From Oxalobacteraceae bacterium UBA6018 (GTDB lineage Bacteria > Pseudomonadota > Gammaproteobacteria > Burkholderiales > Burkholderiaceae_D): a stretch of 64,000 bases of DNA. This document shows, piece by piece, positions 56,341 through 64,000 of this stretch; positions within the stretch are counted from its first letter, which is position 1, and every line of letters starts with the position of its first letter. The stretch spans positions 1 to 64,000 of the forward strand of contig DIZW01000073.1 of assembly GCA_002428015.1 (NCBI GenBank). The letters are read 5' to 3'. The notes under the pieces are model-generated. The model was given only the letters and a program-made list of their open reading frames with translations. It had not been told where the DNA came from and did not search any database. Both the position numbers and the translations under genes were made by a program.

Positions 56341-57261
56341 TCACGGCTGCTGCCTGGCCTTGAGCTTGGCTTTGAGCTGGGGCATCATGGCGGCGGCGGC
56401 CTGCTCGCCGGCCAGGATGGCGACGTTGCGCGAATTGAAGTCGTTGCCGCCCATCGTGCCCAGGCTGGGCTGGATGACCACGTCGGCATCCTTGAGCTCG
56501 TAGTGGTTCAAGCGCTGGCCCATGATGCTGAAGGTCTGCATCAGCACCTCGAGCGAGCTGACCGCGGCCTGGGCGTCGGTCTGGGTGGAGATATTGACGG
56601 CGATGATGAAGTCGGCGCCCATCTCGCGCGCGAAGCGCACCGGCACCGGCGCCACCAGCCCGCCGTCCACGTAGGAATGGCTGCCGATGCGCACCGGCTG
56701 GAACACGCTGGGCACCGACGAGGAGGCGCGCACGGCCTGGCCCGTGTTACCGCGCTGGAACAGGATCGGCTGGCCGTTCTGCAGGTCGGTGGCGACGGCG
56801 CCGAAGTGGCGCGCCAGCTTTTCGATCGGCAGGTTGTGCACGGCCTTGTTGACGTAGTTCTGCAGGGCCTCGCCTTTGAGCACGCCCGAAGACTTGCTGA
56901 ACAGCGGCAGCGCCCAGTCCGAGATGGTGGCCTCGTCCATGTCCATCGCGATCTTCTGCAGCGCGAAGCCGTCGTAGCCGGACGCGTACAGGGCGCCCAC
57001 CACGCTGCCGGCGCTGGTGCCGACCACGATGTCCGGGTAGATGCCTTGCGCTTCGAGCGCCTTGATCACGCCGATGTGAGCGAAGCCGCGCGCGGCCCCC
57101 CCGCCCAGGGCCAGGCCGATCCTGAGCTTGCGCGGCGCCGGCGCGACCGGCACCGGGGCGGGCACGGCGAGCGGATTGCTGGCCGGGGCGCGCGGCGTGG
57201 AGCCGCAGCCGGCCAGTAAGAGAGCGAGCGCGGCGAGCGCGAAACGGCGGGAAGGCATCAT
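56341..57261 (-). CDS. patatin-like phospholipase, lipoprotein
   Basis: 306 residues from the double ATG at 57261. A signal with lipobox L-A-G-C (LALLLAGCGS) makes it a lipoprotein. The patatin domain has the oxyanion GGGAARG, the nucleophile Ser in VVGTSAGSVVGALY, and the Asp in SYVDGGLVAPVPV, so the Ser-Asp dyad is complete. It resembles RssA/NTE-type esterases but is exported. ATP-independent lipid hydrolysis at the membrane is likely; the substrate is unknown. Confidence 0.93.
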   Translation of the reverse strand: MMPSRRFALAALALLLAGCGSTPRAPASNPLAVPAPVPVAPAPRKLRIGLALGGGAARGFAHIGVIKALEAQGIYPDIVVGTSAGSVVGALYASGYDGFALQKIAMDMDEATISDWALPLFSKSSGVLKGEALQNYVNKAVHNLPIEKLARHFGAVATDLQNGQPILFQRGNTGQAVRASSSVPSVFQPVRIGSHSYVDGGLVAPVPVRFAREMGADFIIAVNISTQTDAQAAVSSLEVLMQTFSIMGQRLNHYELKDADVVIQPSLGTMGGNDFNSRNVAILAGEQAAAAMMPQLKAKLKARQQP

Positions 57262-57369
57262 GGTTACGGAGGGTAAAAGTTCGGCGTGTGCGATTGTAAA
57301 GCATCCGGCGAGCTGCTCCTTAGCCACGCCTTAAAAACCGCAGCGCGCCGGCGGCGGGTTCCGCGCCAC

Positions 57370-57553
57370 CGAACTGGCTAAACCAGCACCGGCGGCGAGT
57401 CTCTCCACTACTGAACTGGCTAAACTCGCGCCGGCGGCGCGTCGCTACACATCGAACTGGCTGAAATCGCGCCGGCGGGAGCCCCTACAAACCGAACTGG
57501 CTAAAACAGCTAAAAGCCGCACCCGCGGCGGCCCCCTACACCACCGAGCTGGC
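57370..57553. repeat. 40-42-bp tandem repeat beyond the phoR 3' end
   Basis: GAACTGGCT recurs at 57370, 57412, 57453 and 57493, with GC-rich CCGGCGGCG-type sequence between. The last, diverged copy GAGCTGGCC at 57545-57553 lies inside the phoR coding end. The non-coding copies therefore look like amplified versions of the phoR 3' end. Confidence 0.75.
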
Positions 57554-58843
57554 CGGCAGGGCGGCGATGAAGCTGCTGCCCTTGCCCGGCTCGGACCTGA
57601 TGGCCAGGCTGCCGCCATGGCGCAGCAGCACGTGCTTGACGATGGCCAGCCCCAGCCCGGTGCCCTGGGTCTCGCGCGAGCGGCTCTTGTCGACCCGGTA
57701 GAAGCGCTCGGTCAGGCGCGCGATATGGCTCTGGTCGATGCCGATGCCAGTGTCGCTGACGACGAAGCGCGGGCCGTCGCCGCCCTTGCCCGCGTCGTGG
57801 CCACTCTCCCAGCGCAGCTGCACCTGGCCGCCCACGGGGGTGTAGCGCACCGCGTTCGAGGCCAGGTTGGCGAAAGCGCTGCGCAACTCCTCGTGGCTGC
57901 CGCGCACGTCCGGCCCGTCCACCACGGCCGTGATCTCGTGCTTGCCGCCGGACAGGGCGCGCGCCTCCTGCAGCACCTCCTCGACCAGGGCGCCGATGGC
58001 CACGCGCTCGGCGCGCAGCGGATAGTCGGCCGATTCCAGGCGCGACAGGGTCAGCATGTCCTCGATCAGGCGCTGCATGCGGTGGCCCTGCTCGGTCATG
58101 AGCTTGAGGTGGGCGGCGCGGGTGGCGCTGTCGAGCGGCATGTCGCTCGAGGCGATCTCCAGGAAGCCGACGATCACCGTCAGCGGCGTGCGCAGCTCGT
58201 GGGAGGCGTTGGCGATGAAGTCGCGCCGCATCTCCTCGATCCGGTCCATCTCGGTGATGTCGTGGGTGACCAGGATCTGGCGCCGGTTCTCGAACGGGAT
58301 GATCTGGCAGATCAGCTTGCGGTCGCGCAGTCTCAGCGTGAGCGGCTGCTCGTAGCGGCCCAGGATGATGTAGTCGATGAAGTCCGGATGGCGGATCAGG
58401 TTGGTCACGCGCATGCCCTTGTCGCGCGCCATGGTCAGGCCCAGGTGGCGCTCGGCGGCAGGGTTGCACCATTCCAGAAATAGCACGTCGTCCATGATCG
58501 CCACGCCGTCCGGCAGCAGGTGCATGGCTTGGCGGAAGCGCGCCAGCCATTCGGTCAGCTCGGCCTGGTTGCGCTCGTCGTCGCGGCGCAGGCGGTACAG
58601 GCGCGCGAAGATGGCGGTCCAGGAACCCCAGCCGTCGGGCAGGCCCTCGCTGTTGGGCTTGTCGAGCCATTCGCCCAGTTGATATAGGTAGGACAGCTGG
58701 ATCAGCAGCAGCGCCAGCATCGACAGGAAGGACATCGTCAGGCCGGCGATCAGGCCGAACATCCAGCCCATCACGATCGAGCCCAGCAGGATGACCGACA
58801 GGCGCAGCAGCGCCGGTATCCAGAACAGCACGCGTGGATTCAT
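57536..58843 (-). CDS. phoR: phosphate regulon sensor histidine kinase PhoR
   Basis: 435 residues. Two N-terminal membrane helices (FWIPALLRLSVILLGSIVMGWMFGLIAGL) and a PhoR-type region precede a PAS domain (about 100-205, MHLLPDGVAIMDD). The kinase core has His in NASHELRTPLTV, the N box in SAFANLASNAVRY, and GTGLGLAIVKHVL. It senses PstSCAB/PhoU activity and phosphorylates or dephosphorylates PhoB. phoB ends 6 bp upstream. Confidence 0.96.
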   Translation of the reverse strand: MNPRVLFWIPALLRLSVILLGSIVMGWMFGLIAGLTMSFLSMLALLLIQLSYLYQLGEWLDKPNSEGLPDGWGSWTAIFARLYRLRRDDERNQAELTEWLARFRQAMHLLPDGVAIMDDVLFLEWCNPAAERHLGLTMARDKGMRVTNLIRHPDFIDYIILGRYEQPLTLRLRDRKLICQIIPFENRRQILVTHDITEMDRIEEMRRDFIANASHELRTPLTVIVGFLEIASSDMPLDSATRAAHLKLMTEQGHRMQRLIEDMLTLSRLESADYPLRAERVAIGALVEEVLQEARALSGGKHEITAVVDGPDVRGSHEELRSAFANLASNAVRYTPVGGQVQLRWESGHDAGKGGDGPRFVVSDTGIGIDQSHIARLTERFYRVDKSRSRETQGTGLGLAIVKHVLLRHGGSLAIRSEPGKGSSFIAALPASSVV

Positions 58844-58849
58844 GGACGC

Positions 58850-59539
58850 TTACTTCTCCGACAGCATGTAGCCGACGCTGCGCACGGTCTTGATGAGTTT
58901 TTCCGATTCCTTGAGGGCCTTGCGCAGGCGCAGCACGTGCACGTCGACGGTGCGCTCCTCGATCACCACATGGTCGCCCCACACCTTGTCGAGCAGCTGG
59001 CTGCGCGAGAACACCCGCTCCGGATGGGCCAGGAAGAACTTGAGCAGCTTGAACTCGGCGTGGCCGATGTCGATCTTGTTGCTGTCGATGGCCACCGTGC
59101 AGCTGACCGGGTCGAGCGTGACGGCGCCGGCGCTCATGACGGCCTGGGCATGCTCGGGCGCCTTGCGGCGCAGCAAGGCCTTGGCGCGCGCCAGCAGCTC
59201 GCGCGGCGAGAACGGCTTGGTGACGTAGTCGTCGGCGCCGTTGTTCAGGCCGGCGATCTTGTCCTCCTCCATGCTCTTGGCGGTGAGCATGATGACCGGG
59301 ATCTCGCTGAAATTGCGGTCGGCGCGAATGCGCGCCAGCAGGCGCAGGCCGGTCTGGTCGGGCAGCATCCAGTCCAGCAGGATCAGGTGCGGCATGCGGC
59401 GCTGGATGAACTCCCAGGCCTCGGCGGTGGTGGCGGCGGCGCACACGTTCCAGCCCGCTTCGCGCAGCGAGAACGTGACCAGTTCCACGATCGCCGGTTC
59501 GTCTTCAACAATGAGTATGGTGGTTTTTTCGGCTGCCAT
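58850..59539 (-). CDS. phoB: phosphate regulon response regulator PhoB
   Basis: 229 residues. The receiver domain has ILIVEDEPAIVELV, the phospho-acceptor Asp in LILLDWMLPDQTGL and TAKSMEEDKIAGLNNGADDYVTKPFS. The OmpR-type winged helix contains EFKLLKFFLAHPERVFSRSQLLDKVWG and TVDVHVLRLRKAL. It activates genes with Pho boxes under phosphate starvation; the site at 7553-7570 is a candidate. phoU ends 5 bp upstream. Confidence 0.97.
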   Translation of the reverse strand: MAAEKTTILIVEDEPAIVELVTFSLREAGWNVCAAATTAEAWEFIQRRMPHLILLDWMLPDQTGLRLLARIRADRNFSEIPVIMLTAKSMEEDKIAGLNNGADDYVTKPFSPRELLARAKALLRRKAPEHAQAVMSAGAVTLDPVSCTVAIDSNKIDIGHAEFKLLKFFLAHPERVFSRSQLLDKVWGDHVVIEERTVDVHVLRLRKALKESEKLIKTVRSVGYMLSEK

Positions 59540-59544
59540 CGGTC

Positions 59545-60246
59545 TTATGCTGCTGGTTGATCCGGCACCGCGGGCTTGCTATGGCGGATGTCCTTGCCTT
59601 CGACCACGTAAATTACGTACTCGGCGATGTTCTTGGCGTGGTCGCCAATGCGTTCGATGGCCTTGGCCACCCACAAGGTGTCCAGCGCGGACGAGATGGT
59701 GCGCGGGTCTTCCATCATGAAGGTGATCAGGTTGCGCATGATGGAGCGGAACTCGTGGTCGATCACGGCGTCCTGGGCGATCAATTGCAGCGCCTGCTTG
59801 CCGTCCAGGCGCGCGAACGCGTCGAGCGCGTCGTGCAGCATGTCGGAGGTGGCGGTGGCGATGGTGCGCACCATTTCGTAGTGGTTCACGCCCACCGCCC
59901 CGCGTCCGTGCAGGTTCTTGGAGGTGCGCGCGATTTTCGCGGCCTCATCGCCGATGCGCTCGAGGTCGGTGATGACCTTGATCGTGGCCATGACCGTGCG
60001 CAGGTCGTTGGCGGTGGGCTGGCGCCGCACGATCAGGTGGCTGCAGGCATCATCGAGCGACACCTCGAGCTGGTTGACGGCGTCGTCCTCGGCGATCACG
60101 CGGTCGGCGCGCTCGAGGTTGCCGATGCGAAAACAGGTCATGGCATCGAGAAACTGGGTCTCGACGATGCCGCCCATCAGCAGCACCTTCGAGCGGATCG
60201 TCTCGAGCTCGTGGTCGTACTGTTTGGATGAATGCTCACCAATCAT
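59545..60246 (-). CDS. phoU: phosphate signalling regulator PhoU
   Basis: 233 residues, two three-helix bundles. Metal-site motifs are ITDLERIGDEAAKIA in the first and KAIERIGDHAKNIAEYV in the second. PhoU couples PstB to PhoR and represses the Pho regulon when phosphate is plentiful. It follows pstB by 65 bp, a gap long enough for a promoter but without a Pho box that I can see. Confidence 0.97.
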   Translation of the reverse strand: MIGEHSSKQYDHELETIRSKVLLMGGIVETQFLDAMTCFRIGNLERADRVIAEDDAVNQLEVSLDDACSHLIVRRQPTANDLRTVMATIKVITDLERIGDEAAKIARTSKNLHGRGAVGVNHYEMVRTIATATSDMLHDALDAFARLDGKQALQLIAQDAVIDHEFRSIMRNLITFMMEDPRTISSALDTLWVAKAIERIGDHAKNIAEYVIYVVEGKDIRHSKPAVPDQPAA

Positions 60247-60311
60247 GCTGCTCTCCGAATTAATATATACCGTTTATATTGTAGATCAAATTGCAAGGAG
60301 CCATGCATCCG

Positions 60312-61115
60312 TCAGCCGAAACGGCCGGTGATGTAGTCCTGGGTTTCCTTGCGTGCCGGGTTCATGAAGATCTGGTCGGTTTCACCGAATTCGACCAGTT
60401 CACCCAGATACATATACGCGGTGTAATCCGAGCAGCGCGCGGCCTGCTGCATATTGTGCGTCACGATGGCGATCGTGTAATCCTGCTTCAATTCGCTGAT
60501 CAGCTCCTCCACCTTGGCGGTCGAGATCGGGTCCAGCGCCGAGGTCGGCTCGTCGAGCAGCAGCACGTCCGGCTTGACCGCCACCCCGCGCGCGATGCAC
60601 AGGCGCTGCTGCTGGCCGCCCGACAGCGACAGGCCGCTCTTGGACAGCTTGTCCTTGACCTCGTCCCACAGCGCGGCCTTCTTCAGCGCCCACTCGACGC
60701 GCTCGTCCATGGCGCCCTTGGACAGGTCCTCGTACAGGCGCACGCCGAAGGCGATGTTGTCGTACACCGACATCGGGAACGGGGTCGGTTTCTGGAACAC
60801 CATACCGACCTTGGCGCGCAGCATGTTCACATCCTGGCCCGGTTCGAGGATGTTGCGCCCGCGGTAGATGATCGCGCCCTCGGCGCGCTGGCCCGGGTAC
60901 AGGTCGTACATGCGGTTCAGGGTGCGCAACAGGGTCGACTTGCCACAGCCGGAAGGCCCGATGAAGGCGGTGACCTGCTTCTCGTGGATGTCGAGGTTCA
61001 CGTTGGTCAGGCTCTGCGTCTTACCGTAGAAAAAGTTCAAACCCTGGATCTCGATGGTTTTGTTCTTCGGAGAGACGGTCGGGATCGGGGTTGGCATAGG
61101 GCTCATGGCGGTCAT
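60312..61115 (-). CDS. pstB: phosphate ABC transporter ATP-binding protein PstB
   Basis: 267 residues. Walker A is [17 protein letters not shown], the Q-loop lies in [13 protein letters not shown], the signature is [15 protein letters not shown], Walker B is [14 protein letters not shown] and the H-loop is in [25 protein letters not shown] is the PstB-specific end. It powers PstCA for phosphate uptake. pstA ends 6 bp upstream. Confidence 0.98.
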   Translation of the reverse strand: MTAMSPMPTPIPTVSPKNKTIEIQGLNFFYGKTQSLTNVNLDIHEKQVTAFIGPSGCGKSTLLRTLNRMYDLYPGQRAEGAIIYRGRNILEPGQDVNMLRAKVGMVFQKPTPFPMSVYDNIAFGVRLYEDLSKGAMDERVEWALKKAALWDEVKDKLSKSGLSLSGGQQQRLCIARGVAVKPDVLLLDEPTSALDPISTAKVEELISELKQDYTIAIVTHNMQQAARCSDYTAYMYLGELVEFGETDQIFMNPARKETQDYITGRFG

Positions 61116-61121
61116 GGTAGG

Positions 61122-61979
61122 TTAATTCGGTACTTTTTGGCTGAACACGGTGCGCGACAGGATATTGAGCAGCAGCACGCTGAAGGTCACCAGCAGCGCG
61201 CCGCCCCAGGCCAGGGTGCGCCAATCGTCGTACGAACTCATCGCGTACAGGTAGATCACGCTCGGCAGGTTGGCCAGCGGCGCGTTCATGTCGGCGCTGA
61301 GAAACTGATTGTTCAGCGCGGTGAACAGCAGCGGCGCGGTTTCGCCGGCAATGCGCGCCAGCGCCAGCAGCACCCCGGTGACGACCCCGGCCTTCACGGC
61401 GCGCAGGCGCACCAGCGTGGCCACCTTCCAGCGCGGCGCGCCCAGCGCGAAGGCCGCCTCGAGCAGGCTGTTGGGCACCAGGCGCAGCATGTTGTCGGTG
61501 GTGCGCACCACCACCGGGATGGCGATCAGCGACAGCGCGATGGAGCCGGCGTAACCGGAGTAGTGCCCGGCCGTGTGCACGTACAGGGCCCAGACGAACA
61601 TGCCGATCACGATCGACGGCGCCGACAGCATGATGTCGGTGACGAAGCGGGTGACCTGGCCGAACTTGCTGTTCTCGCCGTATTCGGCCAGGTAGATGCC
61701 GGCCAGGATGCCGATCGGCGTGCTCAGCGCGGTGGCCAGGCCGACGATCATCACGCTGCCGAGGATGGCGTTGCGCAGGCCGCCGACGCTGCCGGGCGCC
61801 GGCGTGTCGGCGCTGAACAGGGGCAGCGAGAGCGCGCCGAAACCCTTGACCAGCAGGGTGGACAAGATCCACAGCAGGAACAGCAGGCCCACCGACATGG
61901 CCAGCACCGACAGCGCGATGCCGACCCGATGCATCAGGAGGCGCTTGCGGTAGACGGGGTTGATGACAGTGTGGCTCAT
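61122..61979 (-). CDS. pstA: phosphate ABC transporter permease PstA
   Basis: 285 residues with six membrane helices. The periplasmic permease loop [15 protein letters not shown] and the EAA-type segment [51 protein letters not shown] identify PstA. Its ATG overlaps the pstC stop (ATGA). Confidence 0.98.
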   Translation of the reverse strand: MSHTVINPVYRKRLLMHRVGIALSVLAMSVGLLFLLWILSTLLVKGFGALSLPLFSADTPAPGSVGGLRNAILGSVMIVGLATALSTPIGILAGIYLAEYGENSKFGQVTRFVTDIMLSAPSIVIGMFVWALYVHTAGHYSGYAGSIALSLIAIPVVVRTTDNMLRLVPNSLLEAAFALGAPRWKVATLVRLRAVKAGVVTGVLLALARIAGETAPLLFTALNNQFLSADMNAPLANLPSVIYLYAMSSYDDWRTLAWGGALLVTFSVLLLNILSRTVFSQKVPN

Positions 61980-62992
61980 TTCACGCCCTCCTTCCGGGAC
62001 ATGCCGGCCAGCATGAGCTTAGCGGCCGACAACACGATGAACGTAATGGCAAACAGGATCAGCGCCAGGGCGAACAGCGACGAGGTGTGCAGGGTCGATT
62101 GCGCCTCGGCGAATTCGTTCGCCAGCGTGGACGAGATGCTGCTACCGGCCGAAAACAAGGACTTGGGCAGCTCGTTGGCGTTGCCGATCACGAAGGTGAC
62201 GGCCATGGTCTCGCCCAGCGCGCGGCCCAGGCCCAACATGACGCCGCCGACCACGCCGGTCTTGGTGTAGGGCAGCACGATCTTGCGCACCACTTCCCAT
62301 TTGGTGCAGCCCAGGCCGTACGCGGACTCCTTCAACACGGCGGGGACGATCTCGAACACGTCGCGCATCACCGACGAAATGAACGGGATGATCATCACCG
62401 CCAGGATCAGCGCGGCGGTCAGGATGCCGAGCCCGGTGGCCGGGCCGCTAAAGAACTGGCCGATCCACGGCAGATGGCCCAGGGTGTCCTTGAGCAGGGG
62501 TTGGACATGGTCGGCGAAGATCGGCGCGAACACGAACAGGCCCCACATGCCATAGATGATCGAGGGGATCCCGGCCAGCAGCTCGACCGCCGTGCCCATC
62601 GGGCGGCGCAGCCACACCGGGCAGATCTCGGTGAGGAACAGGGCGATGCCGAAACTGATCGGAAAGGCGATCAGCAGGGCGATCAGCGAGGTGGCCAGGG
62701 TGCCCACGATGGCGATCAAGGCGCCGAACTCGTCGTTGACCGGATCCCATTCAACCCGGGTGATGAAGCCCAGACCGAAGCGCTGGAAGGCCGGGGCGGC
62801 GCCGAACACCAGCGACACGATAATGCCCACCAGTACCAGCAGCACCGACAGCGCGAACAGCAAGGTCACTTTGTGGAAGATGAAATCCTGGATGCGCTGG
62901 GCACGCATGGTCGTATGCATGGCGGCCTGGTCGGCCTCCTGCACGGGGGCGGGCTTGATCATGTCCATGCTGGCGGTCGGATGTGCACTCAT
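61976..62992 (-). CDS. pstC: phosphate ABC transporter permease PstC
   Basis: 338 residues from the ATG at 62992. Six membrane helices; the EAA-type loop [53 protein letters not shown] and [19 protein letters not shown] are diagnostic. The ~50-residue N-terminus is hydrophilic. The longer in-frame start at 63121 would run through two hairpins and is rejected. Confidence 0.98.
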   Translation of the reverse strand: MSAHPTASMDMIKPAPVQEADQAAMHTTMRAQRIQDFIFHKVTLLFALSVLLVLVGIIVSLVFGAAPAFQRFGLGFITRVEWDPVNDEFGALIAIVGTLATSLIALLIAFPISFGIALFLTEICPVWLRRPMGTAVELLAGIPSIIYGMWGLFVFAPIFADHVQPLLKDTLGHLPWIGQFFSGPATGLGILTAALILAVMIIPFISSVMRDVFEIVPAVLKESAYGLGCTKWEVVRKIVLPYTKTGVVGGVMLGLGRALGETMAVTFVIGNANELPKSLFSAGSSISSTLANEFAEAQSTLHTSSLFALALILFAITFIVLSAAKLMLAGMSRKEGVK

Positions 62993-63009
62993 TATATGGT
63001 TCAGGTAGG

Positions 63010-63083
63010 GCGAAAAAGCGAAGGGCTCGGCATCGCCGAGCACTGCGCTTTTTCGCCTGCGCCGCGGCGGACCGCGGCGCAGG
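63010..63083 (-). terminator. two stacked hairpins between pstS and pstC
   Basis: On the minus strand pstS is followed first by a 12-bp perfect stem (63072-63083 with 63056-63067, 4-base loop). A second, two-part stem follows: 11 bp A/T-and-GC (63046-63056 with 63010-63020) around a 7-bp inner stem (63035-63041 with 63025-63031). The second ends in CGCTTTTTCGC, so it could act as an attenuator. This would give more PstS than PstCAB. Confidence 0.7.
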
Positions 63084-63095
63084 AAAAGGAAGAGC

Positions 63096-64000
63096 TTACC
63101 AGACTGCCTTGCCCGAGGCATCTTTCAGGTTGGCTTTCCACGATGCTTCCACCAGCTTGGTGACCGAGGCTGGCAGCGGAACGTAGTCCAGTTCGGTGGC
63201 GGCGGCGCCGCCGTTGGCGAACGCCCAGTTGAAGAACTTCAGCACTTCCTTGGCCTTGGCAGCGTCAGCCTGGGTCTTGTGCATCAGGATGTACGATGCG
63301 CCCGTGATCGGCCAGCTGTTCTTGCCTGGCTGGTCGGTCAGGACCACGGCGAAGCCTGGGGTCTTGGTCCAGTCGGCCGAAGCGGCGGCGGCCTTGAAGG
63401 CGTCGTCGTCAGGCTGCAGGAAATTGCCGTCCTTGTTCTTGAGCTGGGTGTGAGCGATCTTGTTCTTCTTGGCATAGGCCCACTCGACGTAGCCGATCGC
63501 GCCCTTGATGCGCTGCACGTTGGCGGCGACGCCGTCGTTACCCTTGCCGCCCACGCCGGTGACCCATTTCACGGCCGCGTCGGAACCGATCTTGCTCTTG
63601 AATTCAGGGCTGCTCTTGGACAGGAAGTCGGTGAACAGGAAGGTGGTGCCGGAGCCGTCGGCGCGGTGCACCACGGTGATGTCTTCGGCGGGCAGCTTCA
63701 CGCCAGGGTTCAGGGCGGCGATTTGAGCGGCGTTCCACTTGGTGATCTTGCCCAGATAGATGTCGGCCACGACCGGACCCGACAGCTTAAGCTGGCCCGG
63801 CGCGATGCCGTCCAGGTTGATGACGGTGACCACGCCGCCCATGATGGCGGGGAACTGCATCAGGCCGGCCTCGTCCAGCTCGGCCGCTGGCAGCGGCTTG
63901 TCGGACGCGCCGAAATCGACGGTCTTGGCCTTGATCTGCTTGATGCCGGCGCCGGAGCCTACCGATTGGTAGTTCAGGCCGTTACCGCTGACCTTTTTGT
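63096..64000 (-). CDS. pstS: phosphate ABC transporter substrate-binding protein PstS (cut by right window edge)
   Basis: About 300 C-terminal residues are visible; signal peptide and first ~45 residues lie beyond base 64000. [25 protein letters not shown] and [20 protein letters not shown] are the phosphate-binding motifs. It leads the pstSCAB-phoU-phoB-phoR gene cluster and should be its main binding protein. It aligns throughout with the solitary PstS at 6456-7499, including the identical C-terminal [11 protein letters not shown]. Confidence 0.97.
   Translation of the reverse strand, partial: KKVSGNGLNYQSVGSGAGIKQIKAKTVDFGASDKPLPAAELDEAGLMQFPAIMGGVVTVINLDGIAPGQLKLSGPVVADIYLGKITKWNAAQIAALNPGVKLPAEDITVVHRADGSGTTFLFTDFLSKSSPEFKSKIGSDAAVKWVTGVGGKGNDGVAANVQRIKGAIGYVEWAYAKKNKIAHTQLKNKDGNFLQPDDDAFKAAAASADWTKTPGFAVVLTDQPGKNSWPITGASYILMHKTQADAAKAKEVLKFFNWAFANGGAAATELDYVPLPASVTKLVEASWKANLKDASGKAVW

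Noticed and set aside
60247..60311. Pho box upstream of phoU
   Set aside because: The 65-bp gap is AT-rich (for example TATATA) but has no pair of TGTCAT-like repeats at 11-bp spacing.

Overview
The window looks like chromosomal DNA of a high-GC betaproteobacterium, most likely Oxalobacteraceae (Massilia/Telluria-like). The basis is gene order and content: a quinone reductase-tpiA-secG-tRNA-Leu-nuoA-N-DUF2818 string, a LysR/pirin pair, and a PEP-CTERM protein. The species assignment is an inference; no search was possible.

Layout. 1-3.4 kb: the start of a secreted alpha/beta-hydrolase-domain protein running off the left edge, a DUF1810 protein, and a hybrid sensor kinase coupled to a DUF3820 protein. 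3.5-8.6 kb: a rearranged TonB-receptor locus. Two diverged direct repeats (5120-5825 and 7980-8643) flank about 2.15 kb holding a frameshifted receptor fragment, a complete extra pstS with a Pho-box-like site, and an IS66 transposase scrap. 8.5-11.7 kb: an HDOD gene overlapping a PAS-PAS-GGDEF(degenerate)-EAL gene. 11.8-14.5 kb: a lower-GC patch with a probably broken secreted protein, small lipoproteins and a serine hydrolase. 14.5-17.1 kb: LysR/pirin and ribA. 17.1-22.7 kb: a secreted trypsin-like protease, a membrane FHA protein and a LytS/LytTR pair, all with overlapping reading frames, then a membrane acyltransferase. 22.8-32.4 kb: phasin, a truncated Tn7-like (TnsB-type) transposase, an FMN reductase, a LysR/NAD-binding pair, a VirK/YbjX protein, a GntR-ABC operon with a clear palindromic operator, and an MFS exporter.

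From 53.1 kb down to 32.8 kb almost everything is on the minus strand: quinone oxidoreductase, tpiA, secG, tRNA-Leu(GAG), the complete 14-gene respiratory complex I operon (nuoA to nuoN), DUF2818, a Nudix ADP-ribose pyrophosphatase, a secreted HExxH protein, ispD and ispF. Gene junctions are overlaps or very short gaps, so many of these genes are probably co-transcribed. 53.3-57.3 kb holds a PEP-CTERM protein, a GMC oxidoreductase, a GlcG/HbpS-like protein and a patatin lipoprotein.

The right end (57.5-64 kb, minus strand) is the phosphate module pstS-pstC-pstA-pstB-phoU-phoB-phoR: high-affinity phosphate uptake plus its two-component regulator. Its pstS is cut by the right edge. With the solitary pstS at 6.5 kb the window carries two PstS paralogues.

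Several non-coding structures stand out: a 31-bp tandem repeat after ispF, a 40-42-bp repeat after phoR that resembles the phoR 3' end, a 13-bp repeat upstream of the GMC gene, stacked hairpins between pstS and pstC, a perfect 15-bp hairpin with a UUCG loop near the extra pstS, and a nested hairpin at 55.8 kb. No CRISPR array, rRNA or riboswitch was seen.
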